This document shows positions 54,884-64,000 of a DNA stretch of 64,000 nucleotides, one piece after another (the stretch's first letter is position 1; each line of letters opens with the position of its first letter). Location: positions 1,243,501 through 1,307,500 of the forward strand of contig NZ_CP048409.1 of the NCBI RefSeq assembly GCF_010448835.1, written 5' to 3'. The stretch is from Draconibacterium halophilum. GTDB taxonomy: Bacteria > Bacteroidota > Bacteroidia > Bacteroidales > Prolixibacteraceae. Both the position numbers and the translations under genes were made by a program. The notes below the pieces were generated by a model. That model had not been told where the DNA came from. It saw only the letters and a program-made list of their open reading frames with translations, and made no database searches.

Positions 54884-56008
54884 ATGAAGGATGAGAAGTT
54901 CCCATATTTGATCGACACTACGCTGCGTGACGGAGAACAAGCTCCGGGTGTAGTATTTTCATTGAAAGAGAAACTCGAAATTGCTCAAAAGCTTGATGAA
55001 ATTGGAGTACCGGAACTGGAAATCGGAACTCCGGCCATGGGCGAAAAAGAGCAGAGCGACATTCATTGTTTGATCAACCAGGGATTTTCCTTCGCTTCTA
55101 CCTGCTGGTGCAGGGCAACTTTCAACGACTTGGAAGCTGCCCTGGCTACAGGAGCAAAAAGGGTCAACCTTTCGTTCCCGGTTTCCGATATACAACTTGA
55201 AACGCTTGGGAAGTCGCGCGACTGGGTACGCAAAAACCTTCCCGGGATCATGAATTTTGCCACAAACCATTTCGAATTTGTGGCAGTTGGTGCGCAGGAT
55301 GCTTCACGTGCCGATTACGATTTCCTTAAAGAATACATCTATCTGACAACTTTATACGGCGCCAAACGTGTGCGCATTGCCGATACGGTAGGAGTTCTGA
55401 ATCCGCTTTCCACACAGAACCTGTTTACCCGTTTAAGCGGCGATTTTGCCGATGTAGATTTTGAATTTCACGGGCACAACGATTTGGGTATGGCAACCGC
55501 CAATCACGTTGTGGCATTACAATCGGGCGCACAAAGTGTGAGTCTTACTGTTAACGGTTTGGGTGAGCGAGCCGGAAACGCCTGTTTGGAAGAAGTGGCT
55601 TTTGCACTAAAATACTCCTGCGGTTACGACTTTAATTTCGAAGGAAAGAAAATGGTTCAGCTTTCGAAACTGGTGGAACGGGTTTCAGAGCGAAAGTTAG
55701 CATTATCGAAACCCGTGTCGGGAGAACTGGTTTTCTCGCACGAATCCGGAATTCACTGCCGCAGCCTAAAAGAAAATCCACTTTCATACCAGCCTTTTAA
55801 TCCGAACGAAATTGGACGACAAACCGAGTTGGTAATCGGAAAACACTCGGGAATGGGCGCAGTTGACGAGATGCTGCAAAGGCGAAATATATTCCTTCCA
55901 AAAAACGAACTGGCCATTCTTGTCGCTAAAATCAAAAAGCTGTCGATCGAGTTAAAGCGCGACCTGCATTTTAATGAGGTGAAAAACCTCATTTCGTCGA
56001 ACATTTAA
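54884..56008 (+). CDS. nifV: Homocitrate synthase NifV
   Basis: 374 aa. Makes the homocitrate ligand of FeMo-cofactor from acetyl-CoA and 2-oxoglutarate. DTTLRDGEQAPGV at residues 11-23, FHGHNDLGMATAN with the metal HxH, and GLGERAGNACLEEVAF are diagnostic of the DRE-TIM family. Located in the nif locus, so nifV and not leuA/aksA. Length is typical. Confidence 0.94.
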   Translation: MKDEKFPYLIDTTLRDGEQAPGVVFSLKEKLEIAQKLDEIGVPELEIGTPAMGEKEQSDIHCLINQGFSFASTCWCRATFNDLEAALATGAKRVNLSFPVSDIQLETLGKSRDWVRKNLPGIMNFATNHFEFVAVGAQDASRADYDFLKEYIYLTTLYGAKRVRIADTVGVLNPLSTQNLFTRLSGDFADVDFEFHGHNDLGMATANHVVALQSGAQSVSLTVNGLGERAGNACLEEVAFALKYSCGYDFNFEGKKMVQLSKLVERVSERKLALSKPVSGELVFSHESGIHCRSLKENPLSYQPFNPNEIGRQTELVIGKHSGMGAVDEMLQRRNIFLPKNELAILVAKIKKLSIELKRDLHFNEVKNLISSNI

Positions 56009-56072
56009 TTAGCGAGACAAAAAAATTACAACATTTTAATACAACAAGGTTGAATAACTAAAATTTGAAATT

Positions 56073-56465
56073 ATGGCAAACTGGACAAAGTACATGGATG
56101 AGGCCGACAGCTACGCAAAAGCAGCAGTTGGTTCGTACAAAAAAGAGAAATTGGGAAGCCTGGTAGTATATAATGTATTAAGCATGGCAGTGGAAAACTA
56201 TCTGACGGCTTTGTGTGTAAGTACCGGCGAGCTGCCCGAGCATTCGGGAATAACAGCCATGTTAAGGCAGGTTGCTAAGAAAATGGAAATTCCTGAAGAG
56301 TTTCTTGTGGAGGCACGGTTTCTCAATCGCTTTATGAATTTCTGCTCGCTGGAAGTGCTGGAAACACTTGAGCCAACACGCGAAGAGTTGTCGAGAATGC
56401 TCGATTTTACCAATGCATTGAAAGAATATTGTAATGCGGCACTAGTTGAAGAAGAGTCCGTTTAG
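56073..56465 (+). CDS. Helical protein of unknown function in the nif locus (HEPN-like)
   Basis: 130 aa, predicted all-helical (YMDEADSYAKAAVGSYK, VYNVLSMAVENYLTALCVS, LNRFMNFCSLEVLE). Layout recalls HEPN/DUF bundles: a 4-helix core with an AVE(n)YLTAL motif. The HEPN catalytic R-x4-6-H is not seen. It lies between nifV and modA in the nif direction, so possibly a nif accessory or molybdenum-related protein. Function not known. Confidence 0.6.
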   Translation: MANWTKYMDEADSYAKAAVGSYKKEKLGSLVVYNVLSMAVENYLTALCVSTGELPEHSGITAMLRQVAKKMEIPEEFLVEARFLNRFMNFCSLEVLETLEPTREELSRMLDFTNALKEYCNAALVEEESV

Positions 56466-56560
56466 GATTTTTCAGGACTGCTTTAGAAGCGAATGGTGCT
56501 TTTAATGAAAGCATCTTTACTTGTTGATGCTACAATTTGCCTAACTTTAGCGGTCGAATA

Positions 56561-56611
56561 ATGAGTAGAAAAGCATTACTATATAACCCGTTGTGCGGTT
56601 TAATTTGTTAA
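56561..56611 (+). pseudogene. Severed original 5' end of modA
   Basis: ATG 56561 encodes MSRKALLY, then runs into the IS end and stops at 56611. Joining across the IS (removing it plus one target-site copy) gives MSRKALLYILIVFLFFGCAQ, a continuous lipoprotein signal peptide in frame with the downstream modA. Confidence 0.8.
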
Positions 56612-57627
56612 TAACCTTATTAATATCTATAACTAAAAAAAGTTATGCATAATCATGATATTCAATATCTTAGAAGTATAAAACACCACATTTTTACTTC
56701 TGTTATGCATAACTTGAAATCAAATTACGACAGATTCTTTCTCATTACCAAATCTGTATTTAAAAATCGCATCAACTCTTTCGATAATTTCTATTCGTAT
56801 AGAAACCGCCCAAAGATGTCTGATTGTCAAATTATTGCGTTCTCTATTACTGGCGAGTCACTCGGAATCGACAGCGAAGCTTTTTTGTGGGCTAAAATCA
56901 AAAGCGAACATGCTGATGATTTTCCCAACCTAATCGACCGAAGCAACTTTAACCGCAGAAGAAAACGCCTTTATCCTTTTATCGAAGAATTGAACAAGAC
57001 TGTAGCCGGCTTTCTCAATGCAGGAGAAGACTGTTTCCTGGTTGATTCGATTCCCATCCCTGTTTGCAAGAACGCCCGTGAACAACGCAGCAGGATTTGC
57101 AAAGAAAACTTTGAGACAGCACCAAACAAAGGCTATTCTGCTGTTAATAAAACCTGGTATTACGGCTACAAGCTTCATTTGCTTACCTCTGCAAACGGGG
57201 TTTTTCATAGTATGGACTTAAGCAAGGCTAGTGTCCATGATGTTCATTACCTGTCGCAGGTAAAGCATTCTGGGCTAAACAATTGTATCCTGCTGGGAGA
57301 TAAAGGATATTTATCCAGTTCTCAGCAAATTGACCTGTTTTCTTCCTGCAACGTTAAACTGGAAACCCCCATGCGGGCTAATCAAAAAGCTTACACTTTG
57401 TACCCACCTGTTTTTAAAAAGTTTAGAAAAAGGATCGAAACATTGTTTTCTCAACTTTGCGACCAGTTCATGCTTAAACGTAATTACGCCAAAACACTTA
57501 TTGGATTGTCAGTCAGAATACTCACAAAAGTTACTTCGGTGACTTTACTGCAATATATTAATTTAAAGAACGGTAAACCAATTAATAATTTAAAATATGC
57601 CCTGGCAGTTTAAACCGCACAACGGGT
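56586..57627. mobile_element. IS982-family insertion sequence (1042 bp)
   Basis: Perfect 17-bp terminal inverted repeats: ACCCGTTGTGCGGTTTA at 56586-56602 and its reverse complement at 57611-57627. A 9-bp direct repeat TACTATATA at 56577-56585 and 57628-57636 is the target-site duplication, so insertion is recent. It interrupts the signal-peptide codons of modA. IS982 elements are typically about 1 kb with this type of end. Confidence 0.95.
56645..57613 (+). CDS. IS982-family transposase
   Basis: 322 aa. DDE residues: Asp about 134 (FLVDSIPIPVCK), Asp about 219 (LLGDKGYLS) and Glu about 265 (RKRIETLFSQL). The NKTWYYGYKLHL segment and FRKRIETLFSQL are characteristic of IS982. The stop at 57611-57613 lies in the right inverted repeat and overlaps the new modA ATG (57597) by 17 bases. 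Intact, so the element may still be active. Confidence 0.95.
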   Translation: MHNHDIQYLRSIKHHIFTSVMHNLKSNYDRFFLITKSVFKNRINSFDNFYSYRNRPKMSDCQIIAFSITGESLGIDSEAFLWAKIKSEHADDFPNLIDRSNFNRRRKRLYPFIEELNKTVAGFLNAGEDCFLVDSIPIPVCKNAREQRSRICKENFETAPNKGYSAVNKTWYYGYKLHLLTSANGVFHSMDLSKASVHDVHYLSQVKHSGLNNCILLGDKGYLSSSQQIDLFSSCNVKLETPMRANQKAYTLYPPVFKKFRKRIETLFSQLCDQFMLKRNYAKTLIGLSVRILTKVTSVTLLQYINLKNGKPINNLKYALAV

Positions 57628-58379
57628 TACTATATATATTAATAGTATTCCTGTTTTTTGGATGTGCCCAAAAATCGCAAAAAAAGCAATCGACAGAACT
57701 GTTGGTTTTCAGTGGAGCCGGATTGACAAATGTTGTCTCTGAACTGGCTGAAATCTACAAAACGGAAAATGACGTCGACATCAAACTGAATTTTGCCTCG
57801 TCGGGAACATTGGCCCGGCAAATTGAACAGGGAGCACAACCTTCAGTTTATATATCTGCTAACGAAAAATGGGTAGACTACCTTATTAATCTCGATTTGG
57901 TGGTTCCTGAATCAAAAGAGAAAGTCGTTGGAACGTCGATGGCAGTCATCGTTCCTTCCGACAGTGAAACGGACACCATCACATTTTTGGATCATTTTCC
58001 GGAGAAGTTTAATGGTCGCCTGTCAATTGGCGATCCGAAACATGTTCCTGCCGGCGACTATGCATGGAAAGCAATCGAGAGCGGTGATTATGCCGACGTT
58101 TTAGCCAATCGGATTTTACCTGCAAAAGATGTGCGCTCGGCATTAATGGTGGTCGAATTAGGCGAAGTGGAAATGGGCATTGTATACAAAACGGACGCGT
58201 TAAAATCGAAAAAAGTAAAGATAGTTTCCATTGTTCCCGATGAGCTGTATCCGCCAATAGGATTTTATGCCTCCATTTTAAAGAACAAAAACAACGAACA
58301 AACCAGGCTTTTTTATAATTTTCTGACCTCGAATGAAGCAAGAGACATTTGGATAAAACACGGATTTAGGATTGAGTGA
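57597..58379 (+). CDS. modA: Molybdate ABC transporter substrate-binding lipoprotein ModA (5' end rebuilt by IS)
   Basis: 260 aa. Periplasmic lipoprotein binding molybdate/tungstate. The mature part is canonical (ELLVFSGAGLTNVVSELAEIYK, NFASSGTLARQIEQGAQPSVYISANEKWVDYL, and GDPKHVPAGDYAWKAIE). The signal is hybrid: the first ten residues MPWQFKPHNG are encoded by the IS right end, then LLYILIVFLFFGC is native, so the lipobox survives. Expression now depends on an IS-borne or transposase-driven message. Confidence 0.92.
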   Translation: MPWQFKPHNGLLYILIVFLFFGCAQKSQKKQSTELLVFSGAGLTNVVSELAEIYKTENDVDIKLNFASSGTLARQIEQGAQPSVYISANEKWVDYLINLDLVVPESKEKVVGTSMAVIVPSDSETDTITFLDHFPEKFNGRLSIGDPKHVPAGDYAWKAIESGDYADVLANRILPAKDVRSALMVVELGEVEMGIVYKTDALKSKKVKIVSIVPDELYPPIGFYASILKNKNNEQTRLFYNFLTSNEARDIWIKHGFRIE

Positions 58380-59073
58380 ACTTTTTAAATATACAGCAAG
58401 CGAGTGGTCGGCAATACAATTATCGTTATATGTTGCGATAATTTGTGCTGTAATAACCTTGCCGCTGGCCATAGCCGTAGGCTGGTTTTTAGCCCGCAAA
58501 AAGTTTTTCGGCAAGTCGGTGCTTGAAGGAATCATCCATTTACCATTGGTTTTACCTCCCATTACTACGGGTTATTTATTATTACTGGTTTTCGGAAACC
58601 GCGGAGTTATCGGAAAATTCTTTTACGAAACGTTCGGAATTCAAATCGCCTTTTCATTTTATGCGGCGGTAATCGCTGCCATTTTTGTATCGTTTCCGTT
58701 GGTAACACGCTCCATTCGTTTGTCCATTGAACTGGTCGATCAGAAATTGGAGGAGGCCGCACGCACTTTAGGAGCTTCCAATCTCCGGGTGTTTTTTACC
58801 ATCACACTTCCGTTGGCATTGCCCGGTGTAATCAGTGGTTTTATTCTTTCGTTTGCCAGAAGTCTGGGGGAATTTGGAGCCACCATTTCGTTTGCCGGAA
58901 ACATCGAAGGCAAGACACAAACACTTCCGCTTGCCATTTTTTCTGAAATGCAGGTTCCCGGACAAGAAGCTTCAACCATGCGTTTGGTTGTGGTATCTGT
59001 TATATTATCATTGTTGGCCATGATCGCTGCCGAGTTCTTAAACCGACGTGTAATTAAAAGTAAAACGGCATGA
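58372..59073 (+). CDS. modB: Molybdate ABC transporter permease ModB
   Basis: 233 aa, TTG start overlapping the modA stop by 8 bases. Five or six TM segments; the EAA loop (EEAARTLGASNLRVFFTITLPLALPGVISG) contacts ModC; GEFGATISFAGNIEGKTQTLPLAIF is ModB-typical. Overlaps modC by 4 bases. Confidence 0.95.
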   Translation: MSELFKYTASEWSAIQLSLYVAIICAVITLPLAIAVGWFLARKKFFGKSVLEGIIHLPLVLPPITTGYLLLLVFGNRGVIGKFFYETFGIQIAFSFYAAVIAAIFVSFPLVTRSIRLSIELVDQKLEEAARTLGASNLRVFFTITLPLALPGVISGFILSFARSLGEFGATISFAGNIEGKTQTLPLAIFSEMQVPGQEASTMRLVVVSVILSLLAMIAAEFLNRRVIKSKTA

Positions 59074-60152
59074 GTGCGGCATTGCGATTCCATATAAAAC
59101 TGCAGCGAAAGGATTTTACACTTGATGTAAAAGCTGAAATCCCAAATGGGATTACCGGAATTTTCGGACCATCTGGTCATGGGAAAACAAGTTTGCTGAA
59201 TTCGATTGCCGGAATTGTTATCCCCGATTCAAGTTATATTCATTTGAATGGCGATACACTTCTCGATACTAAGAATAAGATAAATGTTAAGATCAGGAAG
59301 CGAAGGGTGGGCTACGTTTTCCAGGACGAGCGACTTTTTCCGCACTATACTATAAAGAAGAACCTGTTGTATGGCGAAAAGAATCCCGATCCGCAACTTT
59401 TCGATGAGGTGATCGAAACTTTGCAGATCGCTCATTTATTAAATAAGAAACCCGAGCAGTGTTCCGGCGGAGAAAAACAACGTGCTGCAATAGGGCGTGC
59501 GATTATCAGTGGCTCCAAAATATTATTGATGGATGAGCCCTTCTCTGCCCTGGATGTAAACCTGCGCCGCGAGATAATTCCGTATTTAAACCGGGTGCAT
59601 CAGAAATTTTCGCTTCCTATATTAATAGTAAGCCACGATCTTCCCGATTTGTTAAGCCTTACCGATAACTTAATGCTGCTGAAAAATGGTCGCTTGCTTG
59701 GGCATGGAAAGTTCACCGATCTGTTGGACCAGCCTGATAATTTGGCGCTGATGCACGAGTCGGGGTGGTACAACGTAATGCACTTGTCGGTATTCGCACA
59801 CCTCGAATCAAAGAATATGGTTTTGCTGAAGAGCCATAAAAGCAATCTCCAGATACAGGCTCTGGCACAAACCATCGGAAAAGATGTGGAGGTAAATCAG
59901 GAATTGAAGGTGCTGATCAAACCTGAAAATATTGCCATTTCAAAAGAAATGGTTCCCAATATCTCACTTCGCAACCAGGTTGAAGGAACTATAAAGGATG
60001 TTTTTTTAAAAGACGGTCTGGCCTTTTGTATAGTTGATGTGGGCGAAAACATCATTGTAGAGGTAACCGAAGCCTCGCAAAAAAGCATGTGCCTTGAGAA
60101 AGGGGAGCATGTCTACTGCCTTTTTAAATCGGCAGCCCTAAAAATTTATTAA
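59070..60152 (+). CDS. modC: Molybdate ABC transporter ATP-binding protein ModC
   Basis: 360 aa. Walker A GPSGHGKT (about 33-40), signature CSGGEKQR (about 131-138), Walker B LLMDEPFSALD (about 152). C-terminal TOBE/Mop domain (about 295-360: NQVEGTIKDVFLKDGLAFCIVDVG) binds molybdate and can feed back on transport. Last gene before the rRNA promoters; no clear terminator was seen between. Confidence 0.95.
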   Translation: MSAALRFHIKLQRKDFTLDVKAEIPNGITGIFGPSGHGKTSLLNSIAGIVIPDSSYIHLNGDTLLDTKNKINVKIRKRRVGYVFQDERLFPHYTIKKNLLYGEKNPDPQLFDEVIETLQIAHLLNKKPEQCSGGEKQRAAIGRAIISGSKILLMDEPFSALDVNLRREIIPYLNRVHQKFSLPILIVSHDLPDLLSLTDNLMLLKNGRLLGHGKFTDLLDQPDNLALMHESGWYNVMHLSVFAHLESKNMVLLKSHKSNLQIQALAQTIGKDVEVNQELKVLIKPENIAISKEMVPNISLRNQVEGTIKDVFLKDGLAFCIVDVGENIIVEVTEASQKSMCLEKGEHVYCLFKSAALKIY

Positions 60153-60224
60153 AGTTTCCTGCTCAGATTATCAATTAGTTGCGATTTTGATCCGAAAAAA
60201 GTTGCATGTATTTAGCGCAAAGTG

Positions 60225-60255
60225 CTTGCATTATTAAAAACCTTGATTACTTTTG
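60225..60255 (+). promoter_or_regulatory. rRNA promoter P1
   Basis: CTTG at 60225-60228 and TACTTTTG from 60248; 19-base spacer as in the other three. A weaker -33 (CTTG instead of TTTG). Confidence 0.65.
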
Positions 60256-60396
60256 CAGCCGCTTTGAGAGAAGCGAGTTCATAGAAAAGATGGGATATAG
60301 GACGGCAAAGGAGAGCAGGTGGAAGGAGTAAGGATTTCGGTCTTTACAGCGGTAAATCGGTTCGGCAAAAAAGTTTCTAAAAAACTTAAAAAAGTA

Positions 60397-60427
60397 TTTG
60401 GCAGAGACAAAAATAGATTTACCTTTG
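60397..60427 (+). promoter_or_regulatory. rRNA promoter P2
   Basis: TTTG at 60397-60400 and TACCTTTG from 60420, 19-base spacer, followed by CAGCCGC. Fits the Bacteroidota -33 TTTG/-7 TAnnTTTG consensus. Confidence 0.8.
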
Positions 60428-60570
60428 CAGCCGCTTTAACAGATAGCGACGTTCAAAGGGAAAATGATGAAAGGAAGAGAGTTTGGGTGAGACGGCAAAC
60501 GAGCTGTTAAAATTCAAGTGATCGACCGCAAAAGACTTCAAAATAAAATTTCAAAAAAATGAAAAAATGT

Positions 60571-60601
60571 TTTGGAGGATTCAGAAAAGCAATTACCTTT
60601 G
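60571..60601 (+). promoter_or_regulatory. rRNA promoter P3
   Basis: TTTG at 60571-60574 and TACCTTTG from 60594, 19-base spacer, followed by CACCCGC. Confidence 0.8.
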
Positions 60602-60746
60602 CACCCGCTTTTAAAACGAAGCAACGTTCAGGCGACATAATGAGAGTAAAAACGAGTGAACAAAACGGCCGGTAAAATGGTTGTAGAAATCACGTCAAAG
60701 CCGCATGGAGCATTAGAAATAAAGTTTCAAAAAAAGCTAAAAAAGT

Positions 60747-60777
60747 TTTGGAGGTTTTGAAAAAGTAGTTACCTTTG
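60747..60777 (+). promoter_or_regulatory. rRNA promoter P4
   Basis: TTTG at 60747-60750 and TACCTTTG from 60770, 19-base spacer. Nearest to 16S, about 250 bases upstream of its 5' end. Confidence 0.8.
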
Positions 60778-61025
60778 TCGCCCCGTTAAAAGGGAAATGA
60801 GTTCTGGCAAACGAGAGAGATTAAGAGGAGAAGAGAAAGCCAGTAAGATATAATAGAAAAGTAAATGGCCGGCATTGCGAGGTAATAATTAAGATGCTGG
60901 TTTTTTTACGCGAGTTCTTTAAAATTTTGAAGCATAAAAAAAGCAAGGTTAATTTAAAACAACTTTGTTGATTTCTGAGAGATAAGTAAACCTGGAGCGA
61001 AAGATATTAAACTTTTTATATTTAC

Positions 61026-62549
<1,524 letters not shown>

Positions 62550-62682
62550 GGAGCACAGGTTTACTGTGATCTATGAAGAGATTGACAACGGTTGTCCTTG
62601 CTTTTTTTTATAATATTACACTAGAGTTACAAGCGGGGGCTGCGCTAAAAGCTACAAGCTCTGAGCTTGAGTTTAGTAAAAC
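62550..62682. other. 16S-tRNA-Ile spacer
   Basis: About 130 bases; GAGCACAGG...and a U-rich stretch. No gene. Confidence 0.6.
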
Positions 62683-62756
62683 AGTCCCGTAGCTCAGCTG
62701 GTTAGAGTACTACACTGATAATGTAGGGGTCCCCAGTTCAAGTCTGGGCGGGACTA
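62683..62756 (+). tRNA. tRNA-Ile (anticodon GAT)
   Basis: 74 nt: acceptor AGTCCCG/CGGGACT, D-arm GCTCAGCTGG...GAGT, anticodon CTGATAA with GAT, T-loop TTCAAGT. CCA not encoded. Confidence 0.96.
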
Positions 62757-62861
62757 CTGGAATATTGGAATAATGGAATATGAGAATAGCTGAATGAGAA
62801 AATGTGAAAACACAAATCATTCAAATCTTCAAAACTCCAACATTCTAATCTTCAAAAGCCC

Positions 62862-62935
62862 GGGGGATTAGCTCAGTTGGCTAGAGCGCTAGATTTGCAT
62901 TCTAGAGGTCAAGGGTTCGACTCCCTTATTCTCCA
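62862..62935 (+). tRNA. tRNA-Ala (anticodon TGC)
   Basis: 74 nt: acceptor GGGGGAT/ATTCTCC, anticodon loop TTTGCAT with TGC, T-loop TTCGACT. Same body as the GGC isoacceptor at 9328-9401. Confidence 0.96.
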
Positions 62936-63344
62936 CGAGAGACTGAAAAGTTGAAAGACAGAAGACCGATAAGGTTGGAAGTCGAAAAAGAAGAAAGACC
63001 ATGAAAATGGCAAACGTTCAAAAAAAATTGAAATACTGAAAGACAGAACAAGTTTATATAAAAGTACAGGGATGTACAACTTGCGGCTGTCACGAGATAA
63101 GGCTGGCGCCTTGATTGGGGTTCGATTCCCTGGTTATCTACGGTTAACACCGGGAAAATGTACTTGGTACGAGTTACTGAGACAACTTTCAGGAGGTTAA
63201 AAAGTTCTTTGGCATGTTGGGAAAAAAATAATTTTGATAATTACAATGTAATTATCGAGAGTCAAATCAAATCACAAGATAGAGACGACAATTTTACAGA
63301 GATACAATTGAATCAATACGAGGATTCTCTAAAAGAAAGTTACT
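62936..63344. other. tRNA-Ala to 23S spacer with a tRNA-like remnant
   Basis: About 410 bases. At 63073-63141 there is a tRNA-like stretch: AAGGCTGGCGCCTT (anticodon-arm-like) and TGGGGTTCGATTCCCTG (a T-arm with TTCGATT), ending GGTTATCTAC. The acceptor does not close (GTACAAC against GTTATCTAC), so I read it as a decayed tRNA. A 62-codon ORF at 63158 is not credible. Confidence 0.45.

Positions 63345-64000
<656 letters not shown>

Noticed and set aside
60319..60510. 63-aa ORF in the rRNA leader
   Set aside because: Lies across promoter repeat P2, basic low-complexity product without similarity.

Overview
The window reads as a chromosomal segment of a Bacteroidota bacterium, probably an anaerobic or facultative diazotroph of the Marinilabiliales/Prolixibacteraceae type. 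The class-level call rests on many Bacteroidota lipoproteins, a DUF6146 protein, -33 TTTG/-7 TAnnTTTG promoters, the typical 16S 3' end and the gene families present. The family-level guess is inference only. The nitrogenase is of the anaerobe type, with nifI1-nifI2 between nifH and nifD and a long NifD.

Layout. (1) 1-9300 is an accessory, defence-rich stretch that ends beside tRNA-Ala(GGC). It holds the end of a type I restriction-modification locus (hsdS', hsdR), a Septu-like ATPase/HNH pair whose ATPase seems to carry an AbiJ_NTD3-like N-terminus, a gene-free block of strong hairpins that may be a group II intron fragment, and small secreted or membrane ORFs. (2) 9500-37600 is mostly housekeeping: two TonB-like proteins, hflX, folK, sppA, lpxK, punA, an SMP-30 lipoprotein, a threonine/serine dehydratase, cardiolipin synthase, ribD, prmC, an EEP-family protein, ribF, lpxH, a FabH-like synthase, ung, rmuC, pyrC and a GT2 enzyme. 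It ends with a NifA-like sigma-54 activator and a GNAT protein. An AT-rich insert (about 18.6-19.9 kb) and an array of 42-bp repeats (about 20.14-20.45 kb) sit inside. (3) 37.7-44.0 kb is a minus-strand RND efflux operon with a MarR regulator. (4) 44.2-60.15 kb is the nitrogen-fixation locus nifH-I1-I2-D-K-E-N-B-X-fdx-V-orf-[IS982]-modABC. A GG-N10-GC sigma-54 promoter precedes nifH, with two dyads exactly 100 bp apart upstream. (5) 60.15-64.0 kb is an rRNA operon with four tandem promoters, 16S, tRNA-Ile(GAT), tRNA-Ala(TGC) and the start of 23S.

How the nif genes fit together. NifH reduces NifDK; NifI1/I2 post-translationally control it; NifE/N, NifB, NifX and NifV build FeMo-cofactor; ModABC imports molybdate; the NifA-like protein at 35.5 kb is the likely activator. 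The locus is peppered with mobile palindromes. Four copies of one approximately 30-bp palindrome lie at the nifE/nifN and nifN/nifB junctions, three of them translated in frame. REP-type hairpins follow nifH, nifB and nifX. An IS982 element has inserted into the modA signal-peptide codons, and its right end supplies a new in-frame ATG.

Quality caution. At least eight conserved genes (second tonB, lpxK, threonine dehydratase, cls, ribF, ung, nifN and a beta-barrel ORF; possibly also the Septu ATPase) are each broken by exactly one missing base, nearly always in a homopolymer. The direction is uniform, so I read these as consensus errors rather than real pseudogenes and give joined coordinates.
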